Part shown: positions 43,408 to 48,786 of the stretch, one piece after another | Layout: every line of letters begins with the position of its first letter | Numbering within the stretch: position 1 is the stretch's first letter | NCBI GenBank assembly: GCA_002715465.1 | Contig: PAYY01000001.1 | Span: forward strand, 1 to 48,786 | Reading direction: 5' to 3' | DNA length: 48,786 nt | Origin: Fidelibacterota bacterium | GTDB taxonomy: Bacteria; Marinisomatota; Marinisomatia; Marinisomatales; S15-B10 | Made by a program: the position numbers and the translations under genes | Notes under the pieces: generated by a model | What the model was told of the DNA's origin: nothing | Database searches by the model: none | The model's input: only the letters and a program-made list of their open reading frames with translations

Positions 43408-44222
43408 TATTTAGCTTTATTATCAGGATCTAGTTCTGAAAGTCTCTTTAAAACCCTCAATTTTGAAGGAATTTCATCTGGCATTCGACTTAATTCTTCA
43501 GCATGTCCAGTTAGAAAAATAATTGAATAATGTTCTCTAGGATATTTGGAAAAAGTTACTTCAAAATTTTTCAGCATTTCTTTTAATGCTACATCAGCAT
43601 CTTCCAGATTATTTTCCTCAATAAGAACCATAGCATCATAAAAATAAAATTTGGCAAGTCGAGTTTCTCGATATTTTGTCAGAAGGTCTACCATCTCCAT
43701 TCGGTCTCTCCAACCAAGTCGATACTGTGAAGAAATACCTCGTAGTGCTATTTCTCTTGCTTTTTCATAAAAGCGAGTTCCAGCAAAATGATCATAGGTG
43801 TCAGCTTCTGCGGCTAATGCTAAGTATGCGAAAAACTCTAATGCACTCGATAATGGTTCAAAGATTGCTGTTGAGGGAACAATGCTTTTCCCCATATTAT
43901 ACGGAAATTGAATACCCTTGGAAAAGTACCTCTGATCTTTACCTACAGATACAAGACATTGAGCTGAAAAGAGGTGCTCACTTCCTTTGTCAGCTACACC
44001 TTCAAAAATCAACTGAATATTAATACCAATTTCTAGATCACTATACTCCTCATCCCATTGATTAAGTTTAAAGAAGTTGCTAACTTCATTTTCTAATGTT
44101 GAAATAGAGCGACGATCATTTTCTTTTAACCTCTGTGAATCAATAGAAACTCTCGCTTCTTTAAATTGACCATTAAGAAAAGGCGTATAGATAGACATTA
44201 TAATTAAGATTATTTTTCTCAT
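43377..44222 (-). CDS. DUF4835/PorD-like secreted protein
   Basis: The 281-residue product has a signal peptide ending LNGQ and the layout I know for DUF4835, annotated as type IX secretion protein PorD in Flavobacteria: an early VSIDSQRLKENDRRSISTLE strand and helix, PLSSALEFFAYLALAAEADT, then DHFAGTRFYEKAREIA, DRMEMVDLLTKYRETRLAKF and IIFLTGHAEELSRM. The alignment is from memory and by eye. PorD is an outer-membrane-associated periplasmic factor of type IX secretion. The gene is divergent from cca and overlaps the glycosyltransferase end by 31 bases. Confidence 0.7.
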   Translation of the reverse strand: MRKIILIIMSIYTPFLNGQFKEARVSIDSQRLKENDRRSISTLENEVSNFFKLNQWDEEYSDLEIGINIQLIFEGVADKGSEHLFSAQCLVSVGKDQRYFSKGIQFPYNMGKSIVPSTAIFEPLSSALEFFAYLALAAEADTYDHFAGTRFYEKAREIALRGISSQYRLGWRDRMEMVDLLTKYRETRLAKFYFYDAMVLIEENNLEDADVALKEMLKNFEVTFSKYPREHYSIIFLTGHAEELSRMPDEIPSKLRVLKRLSELDPDNKAKYQLGLGNKSR

Positions 44223-44312
44223 TATTTAAAGTTATTGAGATTGATTGGTCTCTTCAAGAAGAATCTTTTCAAATTCGTTGATTTATTATATAAAAGTGTA
44301 AATTATCATCTT

Positions 44313-45740
44313 ATGACTAATGTTAAGATGTTATTAAAGAAAGATAGAAGGTTTTTTGGTATACTTTCTTCCGCAAGTGAATTGGCTGCAAAAATGTCCT
44401 TAGATATTTATGTTGTTGGTGGATATGTTCGTGATATAATCATGGGAAATAATCTCTCTGACCTAGACATTATGGTTGTTGGTGATGGTATACAATTTGC
44501 TCGGAAACTAGCTTCCAAAATAGAGGGTAATAGTTTAGTGCCCTTCGAAAAGTTCGGTACAGCTCAAATTGTACTTAATAGTGATTTAATTGAAATAGCT
44601 TCAGCTCGTAGTGAATCATATGATTCTAATTCTAGAAACCCAAAAATTAATTCAGCTGATTTAATGACTGATTTATCGCGCCGTGATTTTACCGTTAATT
44701 CTATGGCCATATCTTTAAATACATCAGAATTTGGTCAACTTCATGATCCTTATAACGGCATTCAAGATTTAAATAAAAGGATTATTCAAACTCCACTTGA
44801 TCCAGATAAAACTTTTTCAGATGATCCTCTTAGGATGCTGAGGGCAATTCGTTTCTCATCTCAACTTCAATTTCAAATCGATTCAAAAGTCAAAAATAGT
44901 ATAAAAAACAAAACTCAAAGAATAGAGATTATTTCAGCGGAAAGAATTACATCTGAACTCTACAAAATATTAGCTTCTAATGTTCCCTCTGAAGGTCTTG
45001 AGCTACTTCAAGAATTAGGTTTAATGCAAATTTTATTGCCTGAGATATCCGCATTGTTCGGTTTAGAACAACCTTCTGAATGGCATCATAAAGATATTTT
45101 TTATCACACACTTCAGGTAGTTGATAATATTGCAAAGGAAACAAATAATACTAATTTGAGGTTCGCTGCGCTTCTTCATGATATAGGAAAACCTATAACT
45201 CGTCGTTTAGATAAAAGGAGAGGTTGGACATTTCATGGTCATGATGCAGTTGGTGCAAATATGATAGATAGAGTTTCAAGAAGAATGAAGTTATCAAACG
45301 AAACTCGTGATTATTTAAAAAAACTCACTCTTTTACACTTACGTCCTATAGCTTTAGCCAAAGAAGGAGTAACGGATAGTGCTATAAGACGTTTATTAAT
45401 ATCTGTTGGAGATGAAGTTGAAGATTTAATGACTCTTTGTAGAGCAGACATTACTTCTAAAAATTCAAAACTTGTGCAAAGGTATCTAGGAAACTTTGAC
45501 CGCGTTGATAGGTTAATGAGAGAAGTTAGTGAACGAGATGCATATCGTTCTTTTCAATCGCCAATTCGAGGTGCACAAATTATGGAAGAATGTAAACTTT
45601 CTCCTGGAAAAATTGTTGGAGAAATTAAGAAAGCTATAGAAGAGGCTATTTTAGATGGAAAGATTAATAATGATTATGAATCTGCCTATGCCTATTTCCT
45701 CGGAATAAAAGAATCATTTTTGATTAAAGATCAAATGTAA
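44313..45740 (+). CDS. cca: CCA-adding / poly(A) polymerase family nucleotidyltransferase with HD domain
   Basis: From ATG 44313 the product has 475 residues. It has the class II nucleotidyltransferase head (IYVVGGYVRDIIMGNNLSDL, DIMVVGDG), SRRDFTVNSMAI, DDPLRMLRAIRFSSQL, then an HD domain (FAALLHDIGKPITRR, TFHGHDAVGANM), the order of bacterial CCA-adding enzymes with HD phosphohydrolase. It repairs or builds the CCA end of tRNA. An earlier TTG at 44235 would add 26 unconserved residues; ATG 44313 fits the family better. The ~90 bases before it form the divergent promoter gap with the PorD-like gene. Confidence 0.9.
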   Translation: MTNVKMLLKKDRRFFGILSSASELAAKMSLDIYVVGGYVRDIIMGNNLSDLDIMVVGDGIQFARKLASKIEGNSLVPFEKFGTAQIVLNSDLIEIASARSESYDSNSRNPKINSADLMTDLSRRDFTVNSMAISLNTSEFGQLHDPYNGIQDLNKRIIQTPLDPDKTFSDDPLRMLRAIRFSSQLQFQIDSKVKNSIKNKTQRIEIISAERITSELYKILASNVPSEGLELLQELGLMQILLPEISALFGLEQPSEWHHKDIFYHTLQVVDNIAKETNNTNLRFAALLHDIGKPITRRLDKRRGWTFHGHDAVGANMIDRVSRRMKLSNETRDYLKKLTLLHLRPIALAKEGVTDSAIRRLLISVGDEVEDLMTLCRADITSKNSKLVQRYLGNFDRVDRLMREVSERDAYRSFQSPIRGAQIMEECKLSPGKIVGEIKKAIEEAILDGKINNDYESAYAYFLGIKESFLIKDQM

Positions 45741-45819
45741 ATTCGAACAATAATTAGATAACTATTAATGTATATTTAACTTTCTTACTTTATCTTTTAG
45801 TCAAAATAAGAAAAATATT

Positions 45820-47124
45820 ATGTTCAAAATTATACTAACTCTATTAATTCTTATTAAAATTTCTTTTTCACAGACAATCTATACGCTTGATCAGTTTATA
45901 GATATTGCAATGGAGAACAATGTCAATATTCGAATAGAACAAATGAGAGTTTCAGCTGCTCTTGCTGATAAAAAAGGTTCTCTCTCAGTGATATTGCCTC
46001 GAATAAGTGCTTCTACTGGTTCAGCTTTTCAGGGTGCATATAATCAGGGTGTATTAGGTCAAGTTTTGAATAGTACAGGTTTATCATTTAATGAATCGGA
46101 ATATCATTCAGGTTCTTTATCAATAAATCAGAATATTTTTGACGGTGGCAATTGGTGGAATCAGATTGCTTTGAGCAAAAATTCTTATGATTTAGCTTTA
46201 GAAAGTGAACAATCTGTAATAGTTAATTCAGTATTATCTGTTAAACGAGCATTTTATGAGCATCTTAAAAATATTGAGTTATTGGAAGTTTTTAGGCGAC
46301 AAGTTGAGCTTTCTGAACAGCAAGTTGAGCGTGTAAGGCAACAGTTTGAATTAGAAGCTGTTGCTAAATCTGATCTTCTTAAACAGCAAGTTGTTCTTGG
46401 AGATGCTAAGGTTCAATTCCTAAGACAAGAAGCAGTTTTAAATAATTCATCTAGATCTCTTGCCAATATTGTAGGTATAGATATAGAATCTTCTTTTGAT
46501 ATAGAAAAACCTATAGTAGATAAATTAGTAGAAAGTGAAATATTAGATTCTCAAGAATATTGGGATGTGATTGAACGTAATAACCCATCACTTGTAGCAA
46601 AACGTATGTTGGTGGCTTCAAGAGAAATACAGTTAAAAATTCAAAGAGCGACGTATTTTCCAACTCTTTCAATGTCAGTAGGATATAGTGGATCGTCTGA
46701 CAAGTTTGAAGAAGTTTTTTCAGATATTGATAAAGAGTGGCAAAGATCAATTAATTTTTCTATTTCTTACCCACTTTTTACAGGATTTCAAAGATCAACA
46801 CAATTTCAACGGTCAAAAATTCAGTTAGATATTGAACGTGAAGAACTAAACCAACTTACACGGAATTTGAAGATTCAATATGAGAATACATTTAGGCTAT
46901 GGAAGAACATTAATGTTTCTATACCTATTTTTGAAGATACTAAGACTTCGGCTGAAGAAGATTTGAAATTAGCTAGGGAAAGATATACTCTTGGCGCAGC
47001 CACAATTTTAGATCTTTTAAATGCTCAACTATCAGTAGCCCAAGCTAATAGTTCTCATGTCCGTGCAATATATGATGAGCGTATTTTAAAAGCTGAACTA
47101 GATGCCTTAATTGGTAATCGATAA
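45820..47124 (+). CDS. TolC-family outer membrane efflux protein
   Basis: The 434-residue product has a signal peptide (MFKIILTLLILIKISFSQ), then TLDQFIDIAMENNVNIRIEQ and the alternating helical coils and barrel strands of TolC duplicates (LSEQQVERVRQQFELEAVAK, VVLGDAKVQFLRQEAVLNNS; second repeat ARERYTLGAATILDLLNAQL). It forms the outer membrane duct of a tripartite pump. The adaptor gene starts 16 bases later and an ABC subunit follows, so this is a TolC-MacA-MacB-type operon. Confidence 0.93.
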   Translation: MFKIILTLLILIKISFSQTIYTLDQFIDIAMENNVNIRIEQMRVSAALADKKGSLSVILPRISASTGSAFQGAYNQGVLGQVLNSTGLSFNESEYHSGSLSINQNIFDGGNWWNQIALSKNSYDLALESEQSVIVNSVLSVKRAFYEHLKNIELLEVFRRQVELSEQQVERVRQQFELEAVAKSDLLKQQVVLGDAKVQFLRQEAVLNNSSRSLANIVGIDIESSFDIEKPIVDKLVESEILDSQEYWDVIERNNPSLVAKRMLVASREIQLKIQRATYFPTLSMSVGYSGSSDKFEEVFSDIDKEWQRSINFSISYPLFTGFQRSTQFQRSKIQLDIEREELNQLTRNLKIQYENTFRLWKNINVSIPIFEDTKTSAEEDLKLARERYTLGAATILDLLNAQLSVAQANSSHVRAIYDERILKAELDALIGNR

Positions 47125-47140
47125 TAAATAATGAGGAATC

Positions 47141-48484
47141 ATGGCAAAAAAGAATAAAGGTAAAAAGAAGATAATTATTATTTCAATAATTTTCGTTGTT
47201 TTGACGACTATAGGTGGAGCATGGTATTTTTCTTCAGGCGAGGAACCAATTAGTGTCACTGTTGAACCTGTTTCTCGTCAGATTATTATTCATAAGGTGA
47301 CTGGTTCAGGAAGAATCGAACCTGCGAAAAAAGTAGAACTTAGTGCAAATATAAGTGCCTTGATCATGGAAATCTCAGTAGAGGAAGGGGATTCAATAAT
47401 GATAGGGCAACCTCTTATCTATTTAGATCGAACAAGGTATGAGGCCGCTGCTGAGCAAGTCAGTTCAAGACTTAAATCAGCAAAAGCAAATTTAACAAAA
47501 ATGAAAGCAATCAAGGAGAGAGAAGATAAGCTTTTTGAAGAAAAGCTCATTTCTAGTCAGCAATTAGAGTCAGCTAATGCCTCCTTGCAAGCGGCAGAGT
47601 CTGAAGTACTTACATCTCAGGCTGCACTTAAGTCAGCTATGGATGATCTTACTAAAACATCTTTACTAGCGCCGAGCACAGGAATAGTGCTGGAAATAAA
47701 AAAAGATGAAGGAGAAATGGCTTTGGGTTCAATGTTTTCGGCTGACGTATTAATGAGTCTTGCCGATCTTGAAAAAATGGAAGTCCATGTTAATGTAAAT
47801 GAGAATGATGTTGTTTCAGTTAGTATTGGGGACACATCAGAGATAGAAATTGATGCTTTTCAAGACACTCTTTTTTATGGGATAGTTACCGAAATTGCAC
47901 ATGTTGCTCAAACAACCGGCTTAGGTACCCAAGACCAAGTAACAAACTATCAGGTAAAAGTAAGAATGCTAGAAGTACCAGATGCTATCAGACCTGGAAT
48001 GAGTGCAACAGCTAACATTATTACAGATAAAAAGAAGAATGCTTTGGCTATACCAATTCAGAGTTTAACCGTTCGCCCTATTAGATCAGAGAATTTGCAA
48101 GTTAAAGAGGAAAAATTCCCGCGAAAAGATTCCAATATAGAACCTTCAATAAAGTTTCAAGAACTTGAGGAACTAGTATTTATCCTATCTGATAAACCTG
48201 GAGGTGTTATTCGAGGCGGTAATCTTGATGGGATTGATAGTTTTGATAAGAAAGGAAAAATCAGAGATGATGGAAAATATGTTCATATTAGACCTATAAA
48301 GGTTGGTATTTCTTCGAACACACATTATGAAGTCTTGGATGGACTTAATGATGGTGAGGAAATAGTTATTGGAAGCTATAGAGCAATAAGTAAAGACCTT
48401 AGTCATAACAGCTTTGTAACTGTAGAAGATGATGAAGAAAAAAGAAAAGAAGAAAGTTTTTTCAAGGAGGCATTTGTTGAATAA
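47141..48484 (+). CDS. MacA/HlyD-type periplasmic adaptor
   Basis: The 447-residue product has an N-terminal membrane helix (KIIIISIIFVVLTTIGGAW), a lipoyl/barrel-sandwich part (SGRIEPAKKVELSANISALI), a coiled-coil hairpin (about 105-170), the returning TSLLAPSTGIVLEIKKDEGE, and a membrane-proximal domain (PIKVGISSNTHYEVLDGLND). An extra stretch of about 40 charged residues (about 325-370) sits where most MacA proteins run straight on. It links the ABC subunit to the TolC protein. The ABC gene begins 21 bases after the stop. The exported substrate cannot be inferred. Confidence 0.92.
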   Translation: MAKKNKGKKKIIIISIIFVVLTTIGGAWYFSSGEEPISVTVEPVSRQIIIHKVTGSGRIEPAKKVELSANISALIMEISVEEGDSIMIGQPLIYLDRTRYEAAAEQVSSRLKSAKANLTKMKAIKEREDKLFEEKLISSQQLESANASLQAAESEVLTSQAALKSAMDDLTKTSLLAPSTGIVLEIKKDEGEMALGSMFSADVLMSLADLEKMEVHVNVNENDVVSVSIGDTSEIEIDAFQDTLFYGIVTEIAHVAQTTGLGTQDQVTNYQVKVRMLEVPDAIRPGMSATANIITDKKKNALAIPIQSLTVRPIRSENLQVKEEKFPRKDSNIEPSIKFQELEELVFILSDKPGGVIRGGNLDGIDSFDKKGKIRDDGKYVHIRPIKVGISSNTHYEVLDGLNDGEEIVIGSYRAISKDLSHNSFVTVEDDEEKRKEESFFKEAFVE

Positions 48485-48505
48485 GGAAAGCTATTCATAT
48501 TTATT

Positions 48506-48786
48506 ATGAGTGATCTAATATCTCTTCAAGGGATAAAAAGGCATTACGATGTTGGTGGTGAAATTGTTCGTGCTTTAGATGGTGTAGATGTAGCTATCAG
48601 CTCAAATGAATATATATCAATTATGGGTCCTTCAGGCTCAGGTAAATCAACATTAATGAATATGATAGGTTGTCTAGATACACCAACTTCTGGAACATAT
48701 GAATTTGAAGGTGAGCTAGTTCATGAAATGGATGACAATCAATTAGCTTCAATTAGAAATAGAAAAATTGGTTTTGTATTTCAGAC
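48506..48786 (+). CDS. MacB/LolD-type ABC transporter ATP-binding subunit (partial)
   Basis: The gene starts at ATG 48506 and runs off the window after 93 codons. The visible part is an ABC nucleotide-binding domain of the MacB/LolD/FtsE group: RHYDVGGEIVRALDGVDVAI, Walker A GPSGSGKST (41-49), NMIGCLDTPTSGTYEFEG and the Q-loop IGFVFQ at the cut. Whether permease helices are fused behind it, as in MacB, cannot be seen. With the two genes before it, it powers an efflux pump. Confidence 0.93.
   Translation, partial: MSDLISLQGIKRHYDVGGEIVRALDGVDVAISSNEYISIMGPSGSGKSTLMNMIGCLDTPTSGTYEFEGELVHEMDDNQLASIRNRKIGFVFQ

Noticed and set aside
45741..45819. Hairpin TTTCTTA/TAAGAAA before the TolC gene
   Set aside because: The loop is long and the stem AT-only with no T run, so it is not convincing as a terminator or regulator.
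1..48786. CRISPR arrays, tRNA or rRNA genes, insertion sequences
   Set aside because: No spaced direct repeats, no tRNA-like cloverleaf in any intergenic gap, no rRNA-like stretch and no transposase were seen; gaps are all short.

Overview
This is a low-GC, gene-dense bacterial window, almost certainly from the Fibrobacterota-Chlorobiota-Bacteroidota (FCB) superphylum. My best guess is a marine Marinimicrobia/SAR406-type genome, inferred from gene content and style rather than any marker search. Supporting signs are a SusC-like TonB receptor with a carboxypeptidase-regulatory N-terminal domain, a DUF4835/PorD-like protein, a DUF4159-DUF4175 pair, a short primary sigma factor without region 1.1, a DUF2723 membrane protein, and signal peptides that mostly end in SQ, GQ or AQ.

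Layout. Positions 1-2100 are a decayed accessory patch: the 3' end of a type III restriction subunit with an in-frame stop, the orphan tail of a CsgG-like gene, an intact CsgG-like relative whose 5' part is GC-richer than its 3' part, and a remnant of a secreted-protein C-terminal sorting domain. A TonB-dependent receptor follows (2232-5051). From 16702 down to 5091 nine genes run on the minus strand: DUF4159, DUF4175, a TPR protein, a secreted protein, a FAH-family enzyme, YqeY, CvpA, DnaG primase and a secreted protein. Most are overlapping or within a few bases; one 68-nt gap precedes yqeY. A barrel/TPR protein (16816-18747) faces an AI-2E-family membrane protein and a cyclic-nucleotide-binding protein on the minus strand.

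From 20502 to 43407 everything is on the plus strand: an EnvC-like protein, DNA polymerase III delta prime, MetRS, TatD-family nuclease, RsmA, primary sigma factor, bS21 (54 aa), a strong terminator, a phosphoglucosamine mutase-like enzyme, RlmD-type rRNA methyltransferase, a two-TM potassium channel directly followed by a separate cyclic-nucleotide-binding protein, ValRS, a DUF4139 protein, RecG, a methyltransferase, DUF1844, DUF2723 and a family 2 glycosyltransferase that appears to start at CTG. A PorD-like gene overlaps the glycosyltransferase tail to tail. Last come a CCA-adding-type nucleotidyltransferase and a MacAB-TolC-type efflux operon that leaves the window.

How the genes relate. 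Information processing (dnaG, rpoD, rpsU, holB, metG, valS, rsmA, rlmD, recG) is interleaved with envelope functions. The least ordinary items are the channel plus cyclic-nucleotide-binding pair (with a second such protein beside another multi-pass membrane protein), PorD-like and sorting-tail traces of type IX secretion, the CTG-start glycosyltransferase, and the eroded left end. I found no CRISPR array, tRNA, rRNA, insertion sequence or prophage.
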